Source of the DNA: Alphaproteobacteria bacterium
GTDB lineage: Bacteria > Pseudomonadota > Alphaproteobacteria > Rhizobiales > CAJQND01
DNA: 64,000 nucleotides
Reading direction: 5' to 3'
Assembly: GCA_024227565.1 (NCBI GenBank)
Contig: JAAEUE010000291.1
Location: 1-64,000 of the forward strand
Shown here: piece after piece, positions 1 through 7,294 of the stretch
Layout of the letters: each line of letters begins with the position of its first letter
How positions within the stretch are numbered: the first letter of the stretch is position 1
Made by a program: the position numbers and the translations under genes
The notes under the pieces: generated by a model
Databases searched by the model: none
Told to the model about the DNA's origin: nothing
What the model saw: only the letters and a program-made list of their open reading frames with translations

Positions 1-621
1 GCCGGGTTGGTGACCGAAGGTGGGTTCGCCGAACTGCGCGATAACCTTCCGGACTTTTCATTGTTTAGAAAAACCTTCGACAAGCCGCGAAAGTATGGCC
101 AGAAAAGCCATGACCGCTATGCCTTGAAGTATAGTGACGAGATAGCAAATTTACTTCCCAAGCCCTGGCGGAATTTCATTGGAGAACTGCGTGGCCAGGA
201 CTATGCGAGGTTCTTGAACCGCACCTTGGGCACAAAGCGTTTCAACCTTAGTTTCTTCTGGTTCTTCACCCCGGCCGGTTGTTCGGTTAGCCCGCATTGT
301 GACCATGCCAATAAGATCGGGGCGCACCTGTTTTACATGAACACCGAAGACGATTGGGATCCAGCGTGAGGAGGGCAAACCGAAGTGCTCATTCCCCAAA
401 AGCGACTGCCACGCGCCTCTGCACCAGCGTTTTCTGATTTTGCCGATGCCATTCCAGGCAACACAACAGGAACTCACAGTTTCCTATTCAAACGGACCCA
501 GAATTCCTGGCATGGTGTGCGCGAAATTAAATGCCCGGAGGGCCATATGCGCAAAATGTTCATGGTAAGCATTCAGCACACGAGTGCCGTTTCAAAATAC
601 TATCACTTGATAGCTGATTGA
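1..621 (+). pseudogene. 2OG-Fe(II) oxygenase (prolyl-4-hydroxylase-like), in-frame UGA; 5' end outside window
   Basis: One reading frame runs from the left edge to the TGA at 619-621, interrupted only by a TGA at 367-369. The conceptual protein has the HxD iron pair (His at 295-297, Asp at 301-303), then a block reading LFYMNTEDDWDPA, the stop, and GGQTEVL. The distal His is in SWHGVRE (511-513), followed by an Arg that would bind 2-oxoglutarate. In this family (2OG-FeII_Oxy_3) the residue at the stop is normally Trp in a WDPxWGG block, so TGG to TGA is the simplest explanation. Every other element is intact. It could be a recent nonsense mutation or a base-call error. The start lies upstream of the window. 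A new start downstream of the stop would lack the HxD pair and so could not make an active enzyme. Confidence 0.8.
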
Positions 622-708
622 TTGACCAACGGCCCTGGGTGGATCACAGACGCCACCTCAAAAATGGTCATGGCAAGCAATAGCTGAGCGTTCTCTAGAA
701 GGCGAGCT

Positions 709-1251
709 TTAGACTTCGGCAAGTTCTTGTTTGTGCAGCCAAGCGGCATGACGCGGCGCCCGTTTGGTCGTTGACCACTCTTCAAGCATTTCCCATTTCA
801 CCGCACTCAGTTTTTCCAACATTACGTCTTCGTTCGGATCCGGCGCAGCCAGCTCAACGCGGTGCCCGTTCGGGTCGAAGAAGTAGATCGAATGGAAGAT
901 CGAATGATCCGTCACTCCGAGCACCTCGATGCCGTCTTCTTCAAGTTGCTCCTTAAAGCGCACCAGCGTTTCGCGGTCTTTCACTTTGAACGCGATATGC
1001 TGGACCCAATCAGGTGTGTTCAGGTCGCGGCCCATCTCAGGCTTCGTCGGCAGTTCGAAAAACGCAAGGATGTTGCCGTCGCCGGCATCGAGAAAAACGT
1101 GCATGTAAGGATCGGGCTCATGTGTGGACGGAACATGGTCTTCCGCGATGGCCAGCACAAACTCCATGTTCAGATGTTTTCCGTACCACTTGACCGTTTG
1201 CTTTGCGTCTCTGCAGCGATAAGCGACGTGGTGAATCTTCTCGATGTTCAT
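709..1251 (-). CDS. VOC (glyoxalase/extradiol dioxygenase fold) protein
   Basis: A 180-residue protein of the vicinal oxygen chelate superfamily, which coordinates a divalent metal in paired beta-alpha-beta-beta-beta modules. The first module starts IHHVAYRC and the second DWVQHIAFKV. The late motif HRVELAAP supplies the usual Glu ligand, so a His/His/Glu metal site is plausible. The start is set at the ATG ending at 1251 because homology begins there (MNIEKIHH) and an AGGGA-like ribosome site precedes it; the frame stays open further upstream without family similarity. It is transcribed away from the DUF6969-like gene, sharing a promoter region that carries a perfect FNR box. The substrate is unknown; dioxygenase, lyase or isomerase are all possible. 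Confidence 0.85.
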   Translation of the reverse strand: MNIEKIHHVAYRCRDAKQTVKWYGKHLNMEFVLAIAEDHVPSTHEPDPYMHVFLDAGDGNILAFFELPTKPEMGRDLNTPDWVQHIAFKVKDRETLVRFKEQLEEDGIEVLGVTDHSIFHSIYFFDPNGHRVELAAPDPNEDVMLEKLSAVKWEMLEEWSTTKRAPRHAAWLHKQELAEV

Positions 1252-1330
1252 GTTAGGTCCCTGTTGGCGGAGTGGCGGTGTGAAAAATTGAGCACGTTTG
1301 GTCACACTAGCGTGAGGCCGCGCGCTGTTT

Positions 1331-1344
1331 TTGATCCAGATCAA
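1331..1344. promoter_or_regulatory. FNR/FnrL/FixK-type box
   Basis: TTGATCCAGATCAA is a perfect TTGAT-N4-ATCAA dyad, the site bound by CRP/FNR-family oxygen sensors (Fnr, FnrL, FixK). It lies between the divergent VOC gene (start 1251) and the DUF6969-like gene (start 1445), about 80 and 100 nt from their start codons. It could therefore control either or both under low oxygen. Confidence 0.75.
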
Positions 1345-1444
1345 ACTCCGTCCCGCATCAGCTTCTAACCTCCTTAGCAAACGAGCTCGCTTCGGTTCAA
1401 GCCGCAGTGAGCCCGCTCCGGGACCAGCTGAAGAGGATGACACA

Positions 1445-2179
1445 ATGAAGGCAAGTCGGTTGAAGCAGTGCCTTCTCGAACTCACGCGTGAGGAGTTGGA
1501 GGACATGCAGGCTGCAGGCGCGGAAATCCTTGACTGCTACCGCCAACTGGGCAAAGCACAAACGAACCTCGTGGCCCAGTGCCTGGCAAATCAAGGGACC
1601 TTCTATGAGTTTGATCACTACCCCAAAGGGGATGTGATCGATGGTGAGACGTGTGGCCAATACTTCTATCATGCGCACCGGCCCGAGCTTGGAGAACACG
1701 GACATTTCCACACGTTCCTTCGGGCCGGCGGCATGCCAAGAAACTGTGCCCCGGTTCCCTATGAAGGCCAGGAAGTGCGGCCTACAGGCGAGAATGCAAT
1801 CGCTCACCTCATTGCCATTTCGATGGACCGTCCGGGATTTCCGATTGCGCTGTTCACCGTCAATCGTTGGGTGACGGGTGAAACCTTCTATTCCGCCAAA
1901 GACACGATCGCGATGGCTCGGAAATTCCATATGGATCACACCTATCCCTGTCTCGCTGTGAACCGCTGGATCACGGCAATGGTCCGTCTGTTCCGGCCGC
2001 AAATTTCATCTCTGCTGCACGAACGCGACCGGACGATTGACGATTGGGGTAAGCAACATCCTGATGGTGACGTATTTGAGGACCGTGACCTCGTGGTCAC
2101 CTCAATCCAGAGTATTGATGTTGCAAAGCAGATTGCGCTCGTGAACAAGACGCTGGCGCGGCATCAATGTGCAGCCTAG
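1445..2179 (+). CDS. Uncharacterised DUF6969-like protein
   Basis: A 244-residue soluble protein with no signal peptide or membrane segment. It has a conserved-looking aromatic/histidine core: YEFDHYPKGDV, then QYFYHAHRPELGEHGHFHTF, a His cluster that could bind metal, and later VNRWVTGETF. This pattern fits my memory of the DUF6969 family, whose function is not known. The start at 1445 is preceded by AAGAGGA at 1431-1437 with good spacing; the longer in-frame extension has no family character. A perfect FNR box sits about 100 nt upstream, so regulation by oxygen status is likely. No enzymatic role can be assigned from sequence. Confidence 0.7.
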   Translation: MKASRLKQCLLELTREELEDMQAAGAEILDCYRQLGKAQTNLVAQCLANQGTFYEFDHYPKGDVIDGETCGQYFYHAHRPELGEHGHFHTFLRAGGMPRNCAPVPYEGQEVRPTGENAIAHLIAISMDRPGFPIALFTVNRWVTGETFYSAKDTIAMARKFHMDHTYPCLAVNRWITAMVRLFRPQISSLLHERDRTIDDWGKQHPDGDVFEDRDLVVTSIQSIDVAKQIALVNKTLARHQCAA

Positions 2180-2410
2180 AGGCAGATGACACCAAGTTGG
2201 TCAATCGGGTCCCATCTCGCCCTGTCGGCGGGAGTGTCCCGCATGCGTGCTGAGGGGCGAGTTTGTAAGCGAGCTTTGCGGCAGGTGCGGAAACTGCGGC
2301 CACGAGTTGCCGGGCTATGAACCCAGAACGCCAAGATCTGAGTTATGTCATGATTGATTGGAGTATCTTGAAGTGATTGCCTCGACCCAAGCAAGAGAAT
2401 TCATTTTTGA
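2180..2410. other. Intergenic stretch without recognised gene
   Basis: About 230 nt between the DUF6969-like stop and the first Irr-type box. I see no coding sequence with family similarity and no clear terminator. Composition changes from GC-rich to strongly AT-rich near 2395. Confidence 0.5.
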
Positions 2411-2427
2411 ATTAGAATAATTATAAA
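2411..2427. promoter_or_regulatory. Irr-type iron-control element, box A
   Basis: ATTAGAATAATTATAAA matches the ICE consensus TTTAGAA-N3-TTCTAAA at 12 of 14 fixed positions. It lies about 135 nt upstream of the truncated ferric-binding protein gene and is followed directly by the 21-bp element that recurs after box C. Confidence 0.6.
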
Positions 2428-2428
2428 C

Positions 2429-2449
2429 TATTGATTTTATTATATTTTT
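2429..2449 (+). repeat. 21-bp promoter repeat, copy 1
   Basis: TATTGATTTTATTATATTTTT, which recurs at 3000-3020 with one mismatch. In both places it starts two bases after an Irr-type box, so box plus repeat looks like a duplicated promoter unit. Confidence 0.7.
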
Positions 2450-2462
2450 TAATAATTCTAAA
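2446..2462. promoter_or_regulatory. Irr-type iron-control element, box B
   Basis: TTTTTAATAATTCTAAA matches TTTAGAA-N3-TTCTAAA at 12 of 14 positions and overlaps the end of the 21-bp repeat. A -35-like TTGACT follows at once (2464-2469). Confidence 0.5.
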
Positions 2463-2562
2463 CTTGACTAAATTAGTATGATTTAATTGACAAGCTTCGA
2501 TCTACCAGCTTACAAGCGCTCTCAAGTGTTCCGTTTTCATGTCTCAAAACAGGATGAGCGTC

Positions 2563-2880
2563 ATGAAGAAACGTGTCTTGCAGAAATTGGTTTCAACCTC
2601 AGCGCTGGCCAGCGTGGCCGCTTTCTCCTTTGCTGGAAATGCTCTGGCGGCAAACGGCACGAAACTCACCGAGTTTCTATCCGGCGCCAAGGCCCAGCAG
2701 ATCTACGCCAGCGTCAATCGCGAATACCCCGCGAAAAATGGCGTTGCGTCGTCCGAACTTGTGAAGAGCTGGGGTAACTTTAAGGCGGATGATACGCCAC
2801 TGAAAAAGATCGAAAAGTCGCGCAAAAAAGCAACCGAACTGGTTGATGAAGTGGCGTTCAACGTCGGATCAGTTTCTTAG
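2563..2880 (+). pseudogene. Ferric iron ABC-transporter binding protein (FutA/AfuA type) with internal deletion
   Basis: A 105-residue open frame with a clear Sec signal peptide (MKKRVLQK, a hydrophobic core, GNALAANG) joined straight to the last ~65 residues of a periplasmic Fe3+-binding protein. The tail has LTEFLSG, QQIYASVNREYP, KSWGNFKAD and a closing helix typical of FutA/AfuA/IdiA proteins. Those proteins are about 330-350 residues, so roughly 230 residues, including nearly all iron ligands, are missing. The join is in frame. The start at 2563 leaves a standard signal peptide; ATGs at 2539 and 2554 are alternatives. The Irr-type boxes upstream fit an iron-transport ancestor. It cannot bind iron as FutA does; whether the small secreted remnant has any role is unknown. 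Confidence 0.7.
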
Positions 2881-2981
2881 AATCTGAACAGGAGCGCCGC
2901 TCTAACCTAGAGCCGCACTCGACTTAGAATTCTATCGATTGATCGCGTCTGCGACATACTTCTCCTTGCCCGGTTTTTGAA

Positions 2982-2998
2982 TTTAGAATTCTTCTAAC
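2982..2998. promoter_or_regulatory. Irr-type iron-control element, box C
   Basis: TTTAGAATTCTTCTAAC matches the ICE consensus TTTAGAA-N3-TTCTAAA at 13 of 14 positions. It is about 90 nt before the imelysin operon. Irr is the heme-dependent iron regulator of Rhizobiales and Rhodobacterales. A shorter palindrome, TAGAATTCTA, lies at 2925-2934. Confidence 0.75.
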
Positions 2999-2999
2999 T

Positions 3000-3020
3000 T
3001 ATTGATTTTATTATGTTTTT
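3000..3020 (+). repeat. 21-bp promoter repeat, copy 2
   Basis: TATTGATTTTATTATGTTTTT, one mismatch to 2429-2449, again directly after an Irr-type box and again followed by a TTGACT (at 3023-3028). It is the presumed promoter core of the imelysin operon. Confidence 0.7.
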
Positions 3021-3088
3021 ACTTGACTCTGTTGAATCCAAAAGTCTAACTGAACCCGTTAGCCAGCGAACTCCATTGCAGGTACCAG

Positions 3089-3616
3089 ATGACTATTCGC
3101 ATGAATTTCGAGACGTCTGCCAACTATCTGGTATTGAGGCCTGCAGAGCGGCTCGTGTTGACCGGTGTCAGGTGCTGGATGGCTGGTTATGAGCATGGCG
3201 ACATTCAATGCTGGGAGACTGCTTGGCGACATTTTTCAAGCGTGCTTGGTGCGCGCAGCGGCCGGTTGTTGTTGTCAGAATTGCAATACTGGATCCGGGT
3301 GTTGCGCGACGTCTCGTTGCGCCCAATCTCATTCTACCCGCACTGTTGCCGCCATGTCTGCGCAGATGAGTTCGTTGGGCTCTCCTTGTTGGCGGCCTAT
3401 CAACATCAAGACTTAGGCACTGCCCGGGGCGCTGCCCACCAACTCTCAGGCCTCAACCCAAGTGCTGCGTTCGATCTTTTGATTGATGCAAGTTTCAATT
3501 TTGCTACGGCACTTTCAGATGCCGATCAAGTTCTCTTGCCTGTTCCCCTGCATCTCATCGAGCACACGGCTGCCCTGGAAAATGCGGCGGGGCGGGACAG
3601 CAAAACCAAACACTAA
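3089..3616 (+). CDS. Uncharacterised protein, first gene of imelysin operon
   Basis: A 175-residue protein I do not recognise. It has no convincing signal peptide. It is rich in aromatic residues and histidines and has a Cys/His cluster, YPHCCRHVCADE, near residue 90 that could bind a metal or heme. The next gene, imelysin, starts 22 nt downstream on the same strand, and the Irr-type box at 2982 lies just upstream, so it is probably co-regulated by iron. Small unassigned proteins commonly accompany imelysin genes in alphaproteobacteria. A role in iron or heme handling is inferred only from position. Confidence 0.6.
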   Translation: MTIRMNFETSANYLVLRPAERLVLTGVRCWMAGYEHGDIQCWETAWRHFSSVLGARSGRLLLSELQYWIRVLRDVSLRPISFYPHCCRHVCADEFVGLSLLAAYQHQDLGTARGAAHQLSGLNPSAAFDLLIDASFNFATALSDADQVLLPVPLHLIEHTAALENAAGRDSKTKH

Positions 3617-3638
3617 ATCAAAGAAGGAAGCGACAAAC

Positions 3639-4904
3639 ATGAGAAAACTACTTGGATCTGCAACCTTGGCTGCACTGCTGGCGTGTGGTGCTGTTGGCCC
3701 TGCAAGTGCAATAGTGACGGCTGATGCGGTCATCAAGACGTATGCGGACATTGCTCACGCTGGATATGAAGATTCGCTCATAACCGCAAAGGCGTTGGAG
3801 AAGGCTGTTGAGGCCCTCTTGGCCAAGCCGACAGCGGAAGATTTGGCCACAGCAAGAACAGCATGGATTGCCGCACGTCGCCCTTATCAGCAGACAGAAG
3901 TTTATCGCTTCGGGAACACCATCGTTGATGACTGGGAAGGCAAGGTGAATGCTTGGCCTCTCGATGAAGGCCTGATCGATTATGTAGACGGCTCATACGG
4001 AACCGAATCTGATGAGAACCCGTTCTTCGTGGTCAATCTGATCGCCAACAAGTCACTCAGCGTGGGCGGTAAAACGATAGATGCTTCGTCGATCACCCCA
4101 GAATTGTTGGGAAACCTTCATGAGGTTGGGGAAGTCGAAGCAAACGTTGCGACTGGATATCACGCCATTGAGTTCCTGCTTTGGGGACAAGATTTGAACG
4201 GCACGGATGGTGGTGCTGGAAAGCGGCCGCATACTGATTTTGATAAGGCAAACTGCACCGGCGGAAACTGTGGCCGCAGAGCGGATTATTTAGCCGCAGC
4301 AACGAAGCTGATGATCTCTGACATCGAAGAGATGGTCGCCAGTTGGAAAGCTGATGGGAAGGCGCGTGAGGCGTTGATGAAGGATCCAGCAAAGGGCGGA
4401 TTGACCGCAATACTGACTGGAATGGGTTCATTGTCCTACGGCGAACTGGCTGGTGAGCGCATGAAACTTGGCCTGCTTCTGCACGATCCCGAAGAAGAGC
4501 ATGATTGCTTCTCCGACAACACACATGAATCTCACTACTACGACACCGTAGGCATTCAGAATGTCTACAACGGCAAATACACCCGAACCGATGGCAGTGT
4601 CGTAGAGGGCCCCAGCATCTCTGATTTGGTAAAGGCCAAGGACGCAAGCCTCGATGGTGCTTTGCGGAAAGATCTGGCTGCGACCCACGCCAAGATGACC
4701 ATTCTGAAGAAGCGGGCAGAAACCAAAGAGCGTTACGACCAAATGATCGGCGAGGGCAATGCGGAAGGCAATGCGGTCGTTCAGGCGGCAATTGACGCGC
4801 TTGTGGTGCAAACCAAATCGATCGAAAAGGCGGTTGTTGCCCTGGGCCTCAAAACTGAGGTTGAAGGTTCTGACAGTCTGGACAACCCCAACGCTGTGAA
4901 GTGA
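3639..4904 (+). CDS. Imelysin family iron-regulated periplasmic protein
   Basis: A 421-residue protein with a Sec signal peptide (MRKLLGSATL..., cleavage after GPASA near residue 24). The imelysin hallmark GxHxxE is present as G173-Y-H175-A-I-E178, within GYHAIEFLLWGQD. Imelysins (IrpA/ICMP-like, Pfam peptidase M75) are iron-regulated envelope proteins thought to take part in iron uptake; protease activity is doubted. The start is chosen for the signal peptide and the GAAGGAAG ribosome site at 3622-3629; the frame is open upstream but has no similarity. The stop overlaps the next start (TGATG), showing translational coupling with the small unknown gene and then the di-heme protein. Iron control through the upstream Irr-type box is likely. 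Confidence 0.92.
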   Translation: MRKLLGSATLAALLACGAVGPASAIVTADAVIKTYADIAHAGYEDSLITAKALEKAVEALLAKPTAEDLATARTAWIAARRPYQQTEVYRFGNTIVDDWEGKVNAWPLDEGLIDYVDGSYGTESDENPFFVVNLIANKSLSVGGKTIDASSITPELLGNLHEVGEVEANVATGYHAIEFLLWGQDLNGTDGGAGKRPHTDFDKANCTGGNCGRRADYLAAATKLMISDIEEMVASWKADGKAREALMKDPAKGGLTAILTGMGSLSYGELAGERMKLGLLLHDPEEEHDCFSDNTHESHYYDTVGIQNVYNGKYTRTDGSVVEGPSISDLVKAKDASLDGALRKDLAATHAKMTILKKRAETKERYDQMIGEGNAEGNAVVQAAIDALVVQTKSIEKAVVALGLKTEVEGSDSLDNPNAVK

Positions 4905-5194
4905 TGCATATCTCAATGCTATGGCAAGATCATCTGATGCAGTCCGTGCTCACTACTGAGCCCTCTTGGGCTCAGTGGCAGCTGCACGGCAAACACTTCT
5001 ACCTTCATGAGTTGCGAAGTTGGTGCTGCTCCGTTGTCGGCTCCTGTCTGACCGATGAAGACCTAGCGGCGTTGGCGCGCCAATGGAACGTGAGCATGGG
5101 GGCTGAGGCTCGCATGTTCGATGTGCATGGTTTCTTTGTCAAACAAACGGGGACGCGGGGAGACATCTCCCGCGTTCTGCAGGGGGGTGTATAA
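4904..5194 (+). CDS. Uncharacterised small protein between imelysin and di-heme oxidoreductase
   Basis: A 96-residue protein with no recognised family. It starts at the ATG overlapping the imelysin stop by one base and ends in TAATG, overlapping the start of the di-heme gene. Such double coupling argues strongly that it is translated. It has an aromatic N-terminal half (SWAQWQLHGKHFYLHELRSW) with two adjacent cysteines and a third nearby (CCSVVGSC), and no signal peptide. A GTG at 4901 is an alternative start. It may assist maturation or targeting of its neighbours, but that is inferred from position only. Confidence 0.6.
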   Translation: MHISMLWQDHLMQSVLTTEPSWAQWQLHGKHFYLHELRSWCCSVVGSCLTDEDLAALARQWNVSMGAEARMFDVHGFFVKQTGTRGDISRVLQGGV

Positions 5195-6675
5195 TGCAGA
5201 TGGGTCATGAGTTCCCTCGCGCCTTTGGTTTTGCCGGCATTTTGGCGCTGCTCATAGGCGTTGGGACTGCCGCCACCTATGGTGTTCAAACCGTCAGCGC
5301 AGAATTCGAAGCGGGCGAGGATCGACCGGGCGGCGCCGCGACCTCCAAGCGTTCCGGCCAAAACGCAAATGCCTTTTCCCATTCTTCCGGCAACCTGAGC
5401 TTTGAAGACGAATTCACGTTCAAGCTCGGGAACGGCATTTTCCGCAAGCTGTGGGTCTCGTCCCCAGCGTCAACCAAGGCGTCCGATGGCCTGGGACCTT
5501 ACTACAACGCCCGTGCCTGCCAGCGCTGCCATCTGAAAGACGGACGTGGGCATCCCCCGTCCGGGCCGGATGACACCTTTGTTTCCATGCTTTTCCGCAT
5601 CGGTGTTCCAGCTTCAACCTCCGAGCAGATTGCACAGCTAAAGGCTCACCAGGCGAACACATTTCCCGATGCTAACTATGGCGGGCAAATTCAGGACGTC
5701 GCCATTCAAGGCTTTCCCAGCGAAGCCACACCGTCGATTACCTATGAGGAGCACGAGGTTGAGTTAAACGGCGGAGAGACTGTCTCGCTGCGAAAGCCCA
5801 TCTACCGGTTCTCCAATATGGCATATGGCCCCTTCCCACAGGGCCTAATGATCTCTCCGCGCATTGCCAACCAAATGATTGGTTTGGGCTTGCTTGAGGC
5901 AATACCAGACGAGGCACTCCGCAAGCCTGCCGACCCTCAAGATGCAAATGGCGATGGCGTTTCGGGCCGCGTGAACAAGGTTTGGGACGTGCGCAAAAAG
6001 GTGGTGCGCATCGGCCGCTTTGGCTGGAAAGCCGGGCAACCCACTGTAGAGCAACAGGCCTCGGCGGCCTTCCTTGGTGATATGGGGCTGTCTACAGCGC
6101 TCTTTCCAAATTCAGCAGGCGATTGCACGAGAAAGAACGAACGCTGTCTCGCTGCGCCGCATGGATCGGATGCTCAAGCGGGCACGCCTGAGGTTACCGA
6201 TAAGATGCTCGAACTGGTAACGTTCTATGCGCAAAACCTGGCGGTGCCGCCCCGCGTTCGGGCAAAAGAGAAGGATATATTGAAGGGTAAGGCGTTGTTT
6301 TCATCGGCGGGCTGCGCTGCATGTCATACCCCTCGCCACGTGACGGGCGACCGTGGTGAGATCCCGAAGGCGTTTTGGGGACAAGTCATCTGGCCTCACA
6401 CAGACCTGTTGCTGCATGATCTCGGTCCAGACCTCGCCGACGGCTTTACCGAAGGAGTGGCAAACGGCAGCGAATGGCGGACCCCACCACTCTGGGGTAT
6501 CGGGCACACCAAAGCCGTGAGCAAGCATACGCAATTCCTACACGACGGGCGCGCGCGCAACCTGCTTGAAGCAATCTTGTGGCACGGCGGTGAAGCGGAA
6601 GGATCACGAAACCACATGATTGAAATGATGCCGGCAGAGCGCGAACTACTGCTCGGCTATCTGAATTCACTGTAG
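5194..6675 (+). CDS. Di-heme oxidoreductase family protein (DHOR, formerly DUF1111)
   Basis: A 493-residue exported c-type cytochrome. An N-terminal hydrophobic helix (about residues 10-30) serves as signal or anchor. Two heme-binding CxxCH motifs are visible: C109-QR-C112-H113 in ARACQRCHLKDGRG and C374-AA-C377-H378 in AGCAACHTPRH. Length and motif spacing fit the DHOR family, once called thiol oxidoreductases, which regularly occur next to imelysins. The partnership is thought to serve periplasmic iron redox chemistry. The usual second imelysin and DUF1513 gene of this operon type are absent. ATGs at 5194 and 5200 are both possible starts; the first overlaps the upstream stop. Confidence 0.9.
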   Translation: MQMGHEFPRAFGFAGILALLIGVGTAATYGVQTVSAEFEAGEDRPGGAATSKRSGQNANAFSHSSGNLSFEDEFTFKLGNGIFRKLWVSSPASTKASDGLGPYYNARACQRCHLKDGRGHPPSGPDDTFVSMLFRIGVPASTSEQIAQLKAHQANTFPDANYGGQIQDVAIQGFPSEATPSITYEEHEVELNGGETVSLRKPIYRFSNMAYGPFPQGLMISPRIANQMIGLGLLEAIPDEALRKPADPQDANGDGVSGRVNKVWDVRKKVVRIGRFGWKAGQPTVEQQASAAFLGDMGLSTALFPNSAGDCTRKNERCLAAPHGSDAQAGTPEVTDKMLELVTFYAQNLAVPPRVRAKEKDILKGKALFSSAGCAACHTPRHVTGDRGEIPKAFWGQVIWPHTDLLLHDLGPDLADGFTEGVANGSEWRTPPLWGIGHTKAVSKHTQFLHDGRARNLLEAILWHGGEAEGSRNHMIEMMPAERELLLGYLNSL

Positions 6676-6751
6676 CCGATTGAAGTTCCATGCCGCTGCC
6701 AACGAGATCGCTTCAATCAACTGCGAGCGCGCAAGACCGGCTGGTGTGCAG

Positions 6752-7294
6752 TCAGTCGGATGACGGCAGGGGCTTGCCTTCATTGTAGACGCGGCTGCCC
6801 GGGTGCCACTCAATCTTTGCGACTGGATCCACACTCGCCTTCTGGGAAGTCTTTGCCCTGTCCAAAGCTGCGGTCACTAGCCAGGCGTGGCGAAGGGGAA
6901 AGCGCTCATGGGCAACCAGGATGCGCGTTTCCAACCGAGCCAGCAGTTTCAGTTTGATTTCCCCATAAGGCTCAAATCGACCAGAGCCGCCAAGCATTCC
7001 GGTCGCATCAGCTTCGCTGAGCACCGCAACGTCAAGCTGGTCAGTGCCAATCAGACTGGCAAGTCGGCCCGCTGTCGGCGCCCTGGCCACGCGGCTTCTC
7101 GATTTGGGCAGATGTTCAGCCAGTTCGCTTGCAACCTTCTTTGCCAGCTCATAGGTCACCGGGTCTGCCCGGTGTGCGCCGACCAGAAGATGCTTCTTGC
7201 GGTACACCACCCATTGTCCAAATGGGGTGTGGGCCCAGACCGCCCGCCCCGTCACAAGCAATGCTGGAGCCCACAAAAACCACCGACGGTTCAC
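6752..7294 (-). CDS. Small periplasmic-binding-protein-like partner of acetamidase
   Basis: A 180-residue protein beginning MNRRWFLWAPALL, a twin-arginine-like or short Sec signal ending near VWAHT. The rest resembles a single lobe of a periplasmic solute-binding or TAXI/phosphonate-type domain: HLLVGAHRADPVTYELAKKV, then TDQLDVAVLSEADATGML. That is the 'value derived from a sensor domain' fold often seen in short binding proteins. Its GTG start overlaps the stop of the acetamidase-like gene (GTGA), so the two are translated together. The family is not firmly recognised. It may bind the substrate or product of the exported hydrolase. Confidence 0.6.
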   Translation of the reverse strand: MNRRWFLWAPALLVTGRAVWAHTPFGQWVVYRKKHLLVGAHRADPVTYELAKKVASELAEHLPKSRSRVARAPTAGRLASLIGTDQLDVAVLSEADATGMLGGSGRFEPYGEIKLKLLARLETRILVAHERFPLRHAWLVTAALDRAKTSQKASVDPVAKIEWHPGSRVYNEGKPLPSSD

